From JBBBNV01 sp037137075 (GTDB lineage: Bacteria > Bacillota > Bacilli > Paenibacillales > NBRC-103111), in assembly GCF_037137075.1 (NCBI RefSeq), contig NZ_JBBBNV010000012.1, positions 72,397-136,396 of the forward strand: a stretch of DNA of 64,000 nucleotides, written 5' to 3'. How positions within the stretch are numbered: the first letter of the stretch is position 1; the number at the start of each line of letters is the position of its first letter. Shown piece after piece: positions 1 to 7,118 of this stretch. The translations under genes were made by a program, and so were the position numbers. The notes below the pieces were generated by a model. The model searched no databases. It saw only the letters and a list, made by a program, of their open reading frames with translations, and had not been told where the DNA came from.

Positions 1-142
1 TATATTACTTAACATTTGAAAATGCTGGTTCATAAATCCCTTCGAAATTTGACAAAAATAGACTTTATCTCTTCTTTTTGAACAAAAAATGAGCGGATCT
101 TGACATTTGCTCACAAAATGTACACAACTGTAAAAAAGTTTA

Positions 143-172
143 TTTTCACGTTTTCGTAAAAGGGTGTAAAAT
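143..172 (+). promoter_or_regulatory. Candidate sigma-A promoter for the yjlC-ndh operon
   Basis: A -35-like TTTTCA (143-148) and a -10 TAAAAT (167-172) are separated by 18 bases, about 170 bases before the yjlC start. A second TTGACA at 100-105 lacks a good -10 at the right distance. The choice is tentative. Confidence 0.4.
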
Positions 173-237
173 AGACCGTACAGGGTTAGGCTCGACCTGC
201 CAACATGACCAGGCAATGAAGAAGCAGCGTCAACTAA

Positions 238-254
238 TGTGAAAAATATTACAA
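238..254. promoter_or_regulatory. Degenerate Rex-like box before yjlC-ndh
   Basis: The sequence TGTGAAAAATATTACAA resembles the Rex consensus (TTGTGA-N6-TCACAA) with one base missing in the right arm. Rex is a redox sensor known to repress yjlC-ndh in Bacillus subtilis, so a site here would make sense. The match is imperfect and the assignment is inference. Confidence 0.3.
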
Positions 255-342
255 CCTGCTTGTTGTTGATAATGGCTTTCAAATGGACAGGATTCGACGA
301 AGTAACCGACTTTTATTTTCAGGTAAAGGAGGACGTTCTCTT

Positions 343-768
343 ATGCTACAAACATCTGAAGTGAATACAGGTGCTGAGTTGGAAGAACGCCAATCATTGG
401 ATGTGCTTGATCAACTGATGCAGCCGGAGGTTCAACAATCTTTGACCGTTCTGGTGGAGAATCTGCCGAAGCTGGCCGAGATGGTAACCGTCTTGACGAA
501 GGCTTACGATTTCGCACAAAGCGTGGCGACTGACCATGTTCTGATTGATGATTTCAAGCACGGCATCGAGGAATTCGTCAAACCGGTTTCGGAAAAAGCC
601 AAAGGCATTGCTGCAGCGGCTATCGAAGCGGGCGATCGCGCTCAAGCGGAAACAGCAACTGTCGGTCTGTTCGGCATTCTCAAAATGCTGAAGGATCCGC
701 AAGTCCAAAAAACGCTCCGTTTTGCGCAAGCATTCCTGAGTGTGATGGCCGAGAAGCAACAACGGTAA
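343..768 (+). CDS. yjlC: DUF1641 family protein, YjlC-like
   Basis: This 141-residue protein belongs to the DUF1641 family. The start at 343 is chosen because AAAGGAGG lies just upstream; an in-frame ATG 60 bases earlier has no ribosome binding site. It is acidic and helical, with no signal peptide or clear membrane segment. The conserved part is the C-terminal half, with a Gly-Leu-Phe-Gly motif near residue 108 followed by a Leu-rich helix. It sits 34 bases before the NADH dehydrogenase gene, the same arrangement as yjlC-ndh in Bacillus subtilis, which suggests a partner or regulatory role for the dehydrogenase. Its biochemical function is not established. Family assignment is fairly secure; the role is inferred from context only. 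Confidence 0.8.
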   Translation: MLQTSEVNTGAELEERQSLDVLDQLMQPEVQQSLTVLVENLPKLAEMVTVLTKAYDFAQSVATDHVLIDDFKHGIEEFVKPVSEKAKGIAAAAIEAGDRAQAETATVGLFGILKMLKDPQVQKTLRFAQAFLSVMAEKQQR

Positions 769-802
769 TTCCCATTAAGCGGTATTAGAACGGAGGATGG
801 AT

Positions 803-1984
803 ATGTCGAAACATATTTTAATATTGGGCGGCGGCTACGGCGGCTTGCTGACAGCGCTGACTGCACGCCAATACCTGTCGGCTGCCGATGCGACCATTAC
901 GGTTGTCAACCGCTTCCCGACACACCAAATTATTACCGAGCTGCACCGTCTTGCAGCAGGCAGCATCGCCGAGAAGGCAGTTTCGCTTCCGCTTGAGAAG
1001 CTTCTTCGCGGCAAAGATGTCAACCTGGTTATCGACAGCGTTACAGAAATTAAACCGGATGATAAAAAGGTTGTTCTGGCCGGCGGCACGACATTCACAT
1101 ATGATGCGCTGGTTGTAGCGCTTGGCAGTGAAACGGCATATTTCGGCATTCCGGGACTTGAAGAAAACAGCTTCATCCTGAAATCCGTCAATGACGCTAA
1201 CCGCATTCGTGAGCACGTGGAAGCGCGTCTGGATGCTTACAAGCAATCTGGCAACAAAGCGGACGCAACCATCGTTGTCGGCGGCGGCGGCTTGACCGGA
1301 ATCGAGCTCGTGGGCGAATTCGCCGACAAGCTTCCTGAGCTGTGCCGCAGCAAAGGCATCGATTATAACGATATCTCCTTGTACTGTGTTGAAGCAGGTC
1401 CTTCGATCTTGGCCGGCTTTCCGCAAAACCTGGTTGACCGCGCATACGCAAGCCTGGAGAAACGCGGCGTACAATTTATCGTTGGCGTAGCGATCACCGA
1501 AATGAGCAAAACAGCGGTATCCCTGAAGGATGGCCGGACAATCGATACCAACACCCTCGTTTGGACGGGCGGGGTTGGCGGCAATGCGGTTGTAGCGAAC
1601 TGCGGTATCGAGGTTAACCGTGGCCGCGCAAGCGTAACGGATGTGCTGCAATCCACTTCTCATAAGGATGTTTTCCTTGCCGGCGACAGCGCGGTTGTTA
1701 TTCCGGGCGAGGGCGCTCGTCCGTACCCGCCGACAGCACAGCTGGCATGGCAAATGGGCGAAACAGTCGGCTACAACCTGTTCGCTTACTTCAACGGCTC
1801 CAAAATGAATACCTTCAATCCCGTGTTCTCCGGTACGCTTGGCAGCTTGGGACGCAAAGACGCGATCGGCATGATCGGCGGCAAGCAAACCCAGCTTCAA
1901 GGCACGCCGGCAACATTGATGAAAGAGGCAAGCAACATTCGTTACTTGTCCCACATTAAAGGGCTTTTTGCTTTGGCATACTAG
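803..1984 (+). CDS. ndh: Type II NADH dehydrogenase (NDH-2), FAD-dependent
   Basis: A 393-residue single-subunit flavoprotein that passes electrons from NADH to menaquinone at the inner face of the membrane without pumping protons. Visible features are the N-terminal FAD-binding Rossmann motif GGGYGG (residues 9-14), a second dinucleotide-binding motif GGGGLTG (160-166) for NADH, and the FAD-contacting FLAGDSA segment (around 291-297), followed by a Pro-rich segment and TAQLAWQ as in NDH-2 enzymes. The length matches Bacillus Ndh. The ATG at 803 is preferred over the one at 797 because GGAGG (792-796) then has a 6-base spacing. It forms an operon with the upstream DUF1641 gene and ends at a terminator at 1996-2042. 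Sulfide:quinone reductases are related, but the paired cysteines expected of them are not apparent. Confidence 0.88.
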   Translation: MSKHILILGGGYGGLLTALTARQYLSAADATITVVNRFPTHQIITELHRLAAGSIAEKAVSLPLEKLLRGKDVNLVIDSVTEIKPDDKKVVLAGGTTFTYDALVVALGSETAYFGIPGLEENSFILKSVNDANRIREHVEARLDAYKQSGNKADATIVVGGGGLTGIELVGEFADKLPELCRSKGIDYNDISLYCVEAGPSILAGFPQNLVDRAYASLEKRGVQFIVGVAITEMSKTAVSLKDGRTIDTNTLVWTGGVGGNAVVANCGIEVNRGRASVTDVLQSTSHKDVFLAGDSAVVIPGEGARPYPPTAQLAWQMGETVGYNLFAYFNGSKMNTFNPVFSGTLGSLGRKDAIGMIGGKQTQLQGTPATLMKEASNIRYLSHIKGLFALAY

Positions 1985-1995
1985 ATTAATCAAGG

Positions 1996-2042
1996 AAGAG
2001 GGCTATCCGCGGCAGGCTTTGCCGGCGGGTAGCTCTTTTTTT
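1996..2042 (+). terminator. Rho-independent terminator after ndh
   Basis: A GC-rich hairpin (arm AGAGGGCTATCCGC pairing with GCGGGTAGCTCT, with one G-T pair) is followed by a run of T. Confidence 0.8.
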
Positions 2043-2093
2043 CCAGGCTCGCAGGGGGGTGAGCTACAGGACGTAAGGGGAAAAGCATACAAA

Positions 2094-2122
2094 TTGACAA
2101 ACCGACGGTCGGTCTTTAGAAT
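2094..2122 (+). promoter_or_regulatory. Sigma-A promoter with a TetR-type palindromic operator in its spacer
   Basis: A perfect TTGACA (2094-2099) and TAGAAT (2117-2122) have the ideal 17-base spacing. The spacer contains the palindrome ACCGAC-G-GTCGGT (2101-2113), typical in form of operators bound by TetR-family repressors. A bound repressor would block RNA polymerase directly. No regulator gene adjoins it. Confidence 0.75.
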
Positions 2123-2192
2123 AGAGCTATAGTATCCAGGTGACATAGCACGCCGGGAAGAATAGTTCGGTCAACATCCGGGGAGGAACATC

Positions 2193-2807
2193 ATGATGTC
2201 TACACGCATGTATGTGGCGGTTACACTGCTTATCAACGGGCTTGTGCCATGGGGGATTTACGAGCTGCTATCGGGCGTGATGAGCAGTATGGCGGCATTG
2301 TGTGCGGCCACATTGGTTCCATTGGCAGAAAACTTAATCCACCTCTGCAAGCACAGGAAGCTGGATGCCTTCGGCTCGATCATGCTTTTCACATTTATCT
2401 TCGCTCTTGTGCTGGCCGGCATGGGCGGCAGTGAAAGGCTGCTGCTTGTGCGGGAATCGTTCATTACCGGCTCGGTGGGCATTATTTTTCTAGCTTCCTT
2501 ATTGTTTAAACGGCCGGTCATCTATTATTTGGCTAACCGGTTTTTGCGTAAGGAGGGCTTTGCGGATAATTGGAGCTACCCGTATTTCCGGTTTGTGATG
2601 CGTTTGATGACACTTGTATGGGGGCTGGATTTGCTGCTGGAGGCCATCGTCCGGACGATGCTGGTATACCGGCTGTCGACCTCGCAATTTTTGGCTCTGT
2701 CCAACGTGGTTCTGTACGGCTTTATCGGTGCCGCTCTGCTGTGGACAGCGCTGTACCGGAAGCGAAGCTCCCGGATATTGGCCGAGCTCAAGATGAAGAA
2801 CGCCTAG
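2193..2807 (+). CDS. VC0807-family integral membrane protein
   Basis: A 204-residue hydrophobic protein with about six predicted membrane spans (roughly residues 5-28, 30-50, 58-75, 88-105, 132-155 and 168-190). It resembles the VC0807 family, whose function is not known. GGGGAGG precedes the ATG at 2193; a second ATG at 2196 is also possible. The gene stands alone, driven by the promoter at 2094-2122, and ends before a terminator at 2961-3007. The built-in operator implies it is induced when a small-molecule ligand releases a repressor encoded elsewhere, as is common for transport or detoxification proteins; that is inference. Family assignment is moderate. Confidence 0.6.
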   Translation: MMSTRMYVAVTLLINGLVPWGIYELLSGVMSSMAALCAATLVPLAENLIHLCKHRKLDAFGSIMLFTFIFALVLAGMGGSERLLLVRESFITGSVGIIFLASLLFKRPVIYYLANRFLRKEGFADNWSYPYFRFVMRLMTLVWGLDLLLEAIVRTMLVYRLSTSQFLALSNVVLYGFIGAALLWTALYRKRSSRILAELKMKNA

Positions 2808-2960
2808 CCGCATCTGTATGGATGTGTTCTCCACTAATGAAGCGGCCTTGGCCCTGGATGAGCGGTCCGGTTACGAGCAGCGAAGCGATTTCCGTTCCTG
2901 TCTCGCAGATGCCTTATTACTGTTTGGAGAAGTGGAGCATTGTAGGATGGAAGTGAAGAA

Positions 2961-3007
2961 GCCTGTCCGGCGTCGAACTTGAAGCGGCCCGGGACGGGCT
3001 TTTTTTA
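2961..3007 (+). terminator. Rho-independent terminator
   Basis: The arms GCCTGTCC and GGACGGGC (one T-G pair) are followed by seven T. It terminates the membrane-protein transcript and insulates the next locus. Confidence 0.7.
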
Positions 3008-3042
3008 CGCAAGCCAACCCGATCCGTAATATTTGGCAAGGA

Positions 3043-3067
3043 TGTAACTTCTCACGAGACGAAACGT
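3043..3067 (+). promoter_or_regulatory. ECF-type promoter before the dead sigma factor gene
   Basis: TGTAAC (3043-3048) and CGT (3065-3067) are separated by 16 bases, the pattern of promoters read by extracytoplasmic-function sigma factors such as SigM and SigW in Bacillus. Such genes usually drive themselves, so this is probably the old autoregulatory promoter. Confidence 0.45.
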
Positions 3068-3089
3068 GGATGGTACGAGGGGGAGGGGA

Positions 3090-4000
3090 ATGAAAGCAAG
3101 CAGCCTGGATGCCATTTATGAACGGTACATGAAGGATATATACCGGTACCTGCGTTCCCTGTGCCGTGATCATCATGCGGCGGAGGATTTGATGCAGGAA
3201 ACCTTTTACCGGGGACCGGATGCAAATGTACCAGGATGTCGTGGGCTCCGCCCTTGCTGTCACGAGGCCGAACATGGAGATGCATTTGAGCGGACAGGGC
3301 AAGGCCTTTTTCACAGCGGCTTTATCGGGGCCATTAAAGAAGAAAATCGGGGATCGGCATGAAACGGTCGGCCAATATTCGCTTGGCCTTCTCCTGTCCA
3401 GACCAGGCCTGGAGCGAATCTCGTGGACCACGGACATTCAGGTGCCGTACTTCCATCGGCCGGGATCAGCCCGATTGGATAGCAGTCAAGCCTGGGCGCA
3501 GCTGGAGAAGCTGCCGGAGGGGACGGTGGCGGAAGCGTACGTATCCTTGAACCGGCTGTTCGGCACCGGGGAACTGCTGAAGCAGCTGGAAAATAAGCCG
3601 ATGTCGCCGGTCTGGTTCGCGGTGGATACCGGGCTGCAGGACGAAAAAGACGTGGAGATTGTATATCACCCGGTTGGCTTCCCGGCTTATCCAATCTGGC
3701 ATCATCAAGATATGCAGGTCCGCCGTTTCGCCGAAAGTTGAGGCATATGGCGATGAGGAGCTGCGGAGCCGGAATTTCAAGGACACCCTCGCTATCATGC
3801 AACAATATCCAGCCCTGACGCGGGAGGTCGCGCCTTGGCTGAGGCTGGACGAGGTGATCCCTTATGTGGAAGCGAACGGTGTTCGGCTGCTTGGCGTGGT
3901 GGTGACCGGCCCGACCAAAGAAATTTTGAAGCTGCGGGAGGAGCCGTGGGTCGCTGGCATCGGGGTGGGTGAGGTCCGGCTGTGGAACTGGCTGAATTGA
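3090..4000 (+). pseudogene. Fused remnant: ECF sigma factor N-terminus joined to anti-sigma factor C-terminus
   Basis: The first 41 codons from the ATG at 3090 (good GGGAGGGG site) encode the start of an ECF sigma factor: region 2 with the typical HHAAEDLMQETFYR motif. At about 3213 the reading frame changes and the sequence continues as the C-terminal part of a Firmicute anti-sigma factor (Sigma_reg_C type, around 3211-3740, including AYVSLNRLF). Near 3715-3745 a second frameshift moves the remainder (FKDTLAIMQQ to the stop at 4000) into the third frame. Sigma regions 3-4 and the anti-sigma N-terminus and membrane helix are absent. The simplest explanation is one deletion that fused a sigma/anti-sigma gene pair, followed by a frameshift. 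All three pieces are recognisable, so decay is recent. A sequencing error could explain the second frameshift but not the missing segments. Confidence 0.8.
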
Positions 4001-4101
4001 GACTTATCACGGCGATAAAAACGTTCGAATGGTCATTCCCCCTGCCGGGAGTTACAGTAGAAGAGTAGCAAGAATTATTCTTTTGGATTGGGGGATGTAC
4101 A

Positions 4102-4641
4102 GTGAGCCAGGAACAGCAATTTGAAGTGGCCGCCCATTTCATCCAGGAAAGCATTCAGGCGTTTCGGAGCATGAAAAAGCTGGCGGACAAGGCGATGGCA
4201 CAGCTGGCGGAGGAGCAATTCCGGCTTGCGCTGGACGAAGCGTCCAACTCGCTTGAAGTGCTGATTCAGCATATGCATGGAAATATGCTATCCCGTTGGA
4301 CCGACTTTTTGACGACGGACGGAGAAAAAGCAGATCGTGACCGCGACGGTGAATTCGAAGCCGGCCATCTGGGCCGGGAGGAGCTGCTGCGCCGCTGGGA
4401 GCAAGGATGGAATACGTTATTCTGTACGCTGGAGGGCTTGCAGCCAAGCGACGTTTTGCGTACTGTGACCATTCGCGGGGAAGCCCACACCGTGATTCAG
4501 GCCGTTCAGCGGCAGGTGTCCCACTACGGCTACCACGTGGGGCAAATAGTATTCTTGTGCAAGCACTTGTCTGGCGCAAGCTGGCAAACACTCAGCATCG
4601 CCCGGGGACAATCCAAGGCATTCAAGCCCCCCGCCCGGTAA
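4102..4641 (+). CDS. DUF1572 (DinB-like) protein
   Basis: A 179-residue protein of the DUF1572 family, part of the DinB/YfiT four-helix-bundle group of putative metal-dependent thiol transferases. The start is a GTG at 4102 after TTGGGGGA. Family hallmarks are a His in the second helix (IQHMHGN), SRWTDFLTTDGEK around residues 65-77, the acidic RDGEF segment, and a His-rich third site (HYGYHVGQI, near residue 140) that would complete the metal triad. DinB-type proteins are cytosolic and often linked to bacillithiol chemistry, but the substrate of DUF1572 members is unknown. It stands alone between the sigma remnant and a DUF2231 gene, so context adds nothing. Confidence 0.8.
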   Translation: MSQEQQFEVAAHFIQESIQAFRSMKKLADKAMAQLAEEQFRLALDEASNSLEVLIQHMHGNMLSRWTDFLTTDGEKADRDRDGEFEAGHLGREELLRRWEQGWNTLFCTLEGLQPSDVLRTVTIRGEAHTVIQAVQRQVSHYGYHVGQIVFLCKHLSGASWQTLSIARGQSKAFKPPAR

Positions 4642-4731
4642 AATCCTCGCGGCATCTTCAGCCAATATTCAGAATGGTATGGTATCATTTGCCTATCTGT
4701 AGCTTTAAGCTGAGGAGGATTAGCCGCGTCC

Positions 4732-5391
4732 ATGAGCGACCTGTTAGGGAGTGGGCATTTCATAGTGGTTTATATTCCGGCGGCGCTGCTGTTATTCAGC
4801 CTGCTGTTTGATTTTACGGGAGCGGTCCGCAGTCAGCGCATGTGGCACCGGGCGGGCTTGCTGTGTCTGATTGCCGGTACGCTGGGTGCGGCGGCGGCCG
4901 TGCTGGCCGGACCGGAGCTTGACCGCAGCCCGGATGGGCCGACATATATGCTGTTTAGCCGGGCGACATTAGCCTTATTCCTTGTGTTATGCCTGGCCCG
5001 GGTGTATTACCGCTTCCGCAGGTTCAGGGAGGTGGGCAATACCCCGGTCTATTTGATCGCTTCTTTGGTGGGGGTGCTGCTGGTTTCCTATACAGGCCAT
5101 CTCGGGGGACAAATCGGGCAGCCGAACGCTGCCGGGGATAAGACCCCGCTGTCTAAGAAGGAGTCTCCTCCAAGCGGTCAGACCCCGGACCTGCAGCAGA
5201 ACGGGCAGAGCCCGGAAGCCGGAGCGCAGATGCGGGAGCCCGGGGAGGGCGGACCGGGCCGGGGCAATCCCGGTCCAAGAAGGGAAACGACCGGGGAGGG
5301 CCAGAGCCCGTCCGGAACGGGGCGATCCGCACCGGATACAGAGCAACAAGCTCCTGCCTCCGGGCAGGAGGAGGCTGTACCGGGCAGCTGA
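4732..5391 (+). CDS. DUF2231-like membrane protein with a disordered Pro/Gly tail
   Basis: A 219-residue protein. The first 130 residues contain four hydrophobic helices (about 8-28, 42-62, 78-95, 105-122) with HFIVVYIPAALL near the start, resembling the HFPIALL signature of DUF2231 membrane proteins. From about residue 135 the protein becomes hydrophilic and low-complexity, rich in Pro, Gly, Glu and Gln, and probably unfolded. The GAGGAGG site lies 13 bases before the ATG, rather far, so translation may be weak or the start slightly different. It is followed by a terminator at 5413-5457. Function unknown; the family call rests on the first helix pair. Confidence 0.6.
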   Translation: MSDLLGSGHFIVVYIPAALLLFSLLFDFTGAVRSQRMWHRAGLLCLIAGTLGAAAAVLAGPELDRSPDGPTYMLFSRATLALFLVLCLARVYYRFRRFREVGNTPVYLIASLVGVLLVSYTGHLGGQIGQPNAAGDKTPLSKKESPPSGQTPDLQQNGQSPEAGAQMREPGEGGPGRGNPGPRRETTGEGQSPSGTGRSAPDTEQQAPASGQEEAVPGS

Positions 5392-5412
5392 GGAAGCCGA
5401 CGAAAACTTAAA

Positions 5413-5457
5413 CACGCCAATCCGCGGGGAATCTCCGTGCGAATTGGCGTTTTTTTA
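5413..5457 (+). terminator. Rho-independent terminator
   Basis: Arms CGCCAATCCGC and GCGAATTGGCG (one mismatch) enclose a short loop and are followed by seven T. Confidence 0.8.
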
Positions 5458-5478
5458 TATCCATTGCATTCTAAAATC

Positions 5479-5967
5479 TCAAGAGGAACCGCCGTATTCC
5501 ATGCAGTAGAAGCGGGCCGGGCCGTTCGGGGTGTTCCGTGAATAACAATCGGAGATGCGGAAGCCGGCGCGCTCGTAGCATTTGCGGGCCCGTTCATTCC
5601 AGAGCAGCACCTCCAAGTCAATCTGCTTGTCCGGCGCCCGGCGCTGTGCCTCTGCCGTCGTGGCGGTTACAAAGGCGGTGCCCCAGCCAAGCCCGCAGCA
5701 ATCGGGGCGCAGGCCCAGCCCGAGCCGCGTCCACCCTTCCATCGGGAAAAACTGGACGAACCCGATGAGATCGTTCTCCTCATCGAGCACAGCCGCGTAT
5801 TGCTCCCGGCGAAGGGCGGGATCGGCGAATTCACGCTGCTGCAGCTTCATCTCTCCCCATGGGGGCCAATTGTAGAGATGGTAGGGCTCTGGGTAGGACC
5901 AGCCGCAAATGGCTTCCCCGTGGGCTTCTGTCATGGGGGCGAAGCGGAATATGGGGGCAAGGGTCAT
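5479..5967 (-). CDS. GNAT-family N-acetyltransferase
   Basis: A 162-residue acetyl-CoA-dependent acyltransferase of the GNAT fold. The start at 5967 is chosen for its GGGAGG site; a longer reading frame upstream lacks one. Seen in the protein are an N-terminal PMTEAHGEAICGW helix, a central strand LIGFVQFFP, the acetyl-CoA-binding stretch LGLRPDCCGLGWGTAFV (about residues 88-104, a variant of the Q/RxxGxG/A loop), and the C-terminal N-x-x-A-x-x-x-Y motif in WNERARKCYERAGF. The substrate cannot be told. It is a lone gene converging on the DUF2231 gene. Confidence 0.85.
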   Translation of the reverse strand: MTLAPIFRFAPMTEAHGEAICGWSYPEPYHLYNWPPWGEMKLQQREFADPALRREQYAAVLDEENDLIGFVQFFPMEGWTRLGLGLRPDCCGLGWGTAFVTATTAEAQRRAPDKQIDLEVLLWNERARKCYERAGFRISDCYSRNTPNGPARFYCMEYGGSS

Positions 5968-6281
5968 GCTGAAATTACCTCCCGTCTGTTCGCCGCAGCC
6001 ATCCTTAAAGTCTCTGCGTGTCACCGTCATTTTCAGGGTGATACCGACCGGACATATCGGAACCGGCTGTGGAAAGGATGTTGAGTCGACGTTGAAACCC
6101 GGCACGGAAATGATTCCTTCGGCCGATAGATATGACTACTACTGTAGCATATTTATCCCCTGCATTTCGACAGGACTTGCTTGGGATCATATAGGGCTGA
6201 CGGGCTAATGTGTCTGAATTGGAAACTCTTTGGCGGATTGGATCGTATAACAAGCATACAACCGCTAGAGGGGGCCGACGG

Positions 6282-6752
6282 ATGGCGCGATTGGAATATC
6301 GCCAGTACGGGGAGTGGGAGACGCAGTTCCCGCTGCTTTATTATTATGACGGGATTGATCAGGATGAGGTGTCGCTGCGTTTTGCCTGCGATTACTTCGT
6401 CAAGGACGGCGTCGTGTACGAGAAAACCTCCTGCAGCATCGAACCGCATGCATATGTTATTTATGTGCGGCGTTCTGCCGATGAATATGTAGTTGACAGT
6501 ACCCGGCAGACGCCTCCGGCGTTCCGCTGGGGGGGCATTCGCATTGAGCTGAGGGAATTTATGGAATACTCGGACCAGCATCCGGTGCGCCATACGTTCC
6601 GGTATTCGGACGATGATGACGCCTTATTGTGCCTGCAGTCGGACTATCTCGTATGGGATGGCAGCGAATGGGCGAAGACGTCCGCCGAGATTGATGAGGA
6701 CCGCCGTGTCTATGTGTATTATGCGACCCGGACGGCGGCGGGGCGCATCTAA
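6282..6752 (+). CDS. Hypothetical protein built of two similar repeats
   Basis: A 156-residue protein I cannot assign to a named family. The ATG at 6282 follows GAGGGGG with 7-base spacing, better than the earlier in-frame ATG at 6210. The two halves align: each has an acidic turn, then a DY-x-V-x-DG segment, an aromatic residue, KTS, and a final YVIYV or YVYY strand (around residues 40-82 and 105-150). The pattern suggests a duplicated beta-rich domain. No signal peptide or membrane helix is seen. It opens a four-gene run with the lipoprotein (20-base gap), the ATP-grasp enzyme and the DUF350 protein, so it may serve the same process. Confidence 0.65.
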   Translation: MARLEYRQYGEWETQFPLLYYYDGIDQDEVSLRFACDYFVKDGVVYEKTSCSIEPHAYVIYVRRSADEYVVDSTRQTPPAFRWGGIRIELREFMEYSDQHPVRHTFRYSDDDDALLCLQSDYLVWDGSEWAKTSAEIDEDRRVYVYYATRTAAGRI

Positions 6753-6772
6753 CTTCATATGGGGAGAAGAAC

Positions 6773-7105
6773 ATGGAACAACAAACGGGTTCAACCAGTA
6801 AAACAACGAGGCTTTTCAGTCTGTTTATGGCGACTGCGCTCGCCGTTGGGACGGCCGGCTGCTCCTCGTCCGGTTCACGGGATTGTGTAGACAGGAACCA
6901 GGACGGTTATTGCGATGACGGCGGCGGCAGCAGCAGTCACAGCACCGGCTACTATCGGAGCGGGGGAGGCGGCACAGGAGGAACTACGGGCGGCACAGTC
7001 ACCGATTCGAGCGGCAAAAGCAGCAGCTCGTCCAGCGGCATCTCCAGCGGTACATCGGGGTCCAAGGGCGGCATAGGCAGCTCCAGCTCGAGCAGCAGCA
7101 GCTAG
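6773..7105 (+). CDS. Small Ser/Gly-rich lipoprotein
   Basis: A 110-residue secreted lipoprotein. After a charged N-terminus and hydrophobic core, the lipobox VGTAGC places the lipid-modified Cys near residue 30. The mature part begins with a short Asp-rich loop (DRNQDGYCDD) resembling an EF-hand calcium loop, then becomes almost entirely Gly, Ser and Thr, ending in a run of serines. Low-complexity tails of this type also occur in the YgiB/YjfM proteins encoded next to YgiC/YjfC ATP-grasp enzymes in enterobacteria, and here too the next gene is such an enzyme. Whether the tail is a substrate for modification is inference. The start at 6773 lies after GGGGAGAAGA. Confidence 0.7.
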   Translation: MEQQTGSTSKTTRLFSLFMATALAVGTAGCSSSGSRDCVDRNQDGYCDDGGGSSSHSTGYYRSGGGGTGGTTGGTVTDSSGKSSSSSSGISSGTSGSKGGIGSSSSSSSS

Positions 7106-7118
7106 AAGGAGCTTAGAG

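Noticed and set aside
2818..2982. A 54-codon plus-strand frame after the VC0807-family gene
   Set aside because: No ribosome binding site precedes its ATG, and its last codons form the stem of the terminator at 2961-3007.
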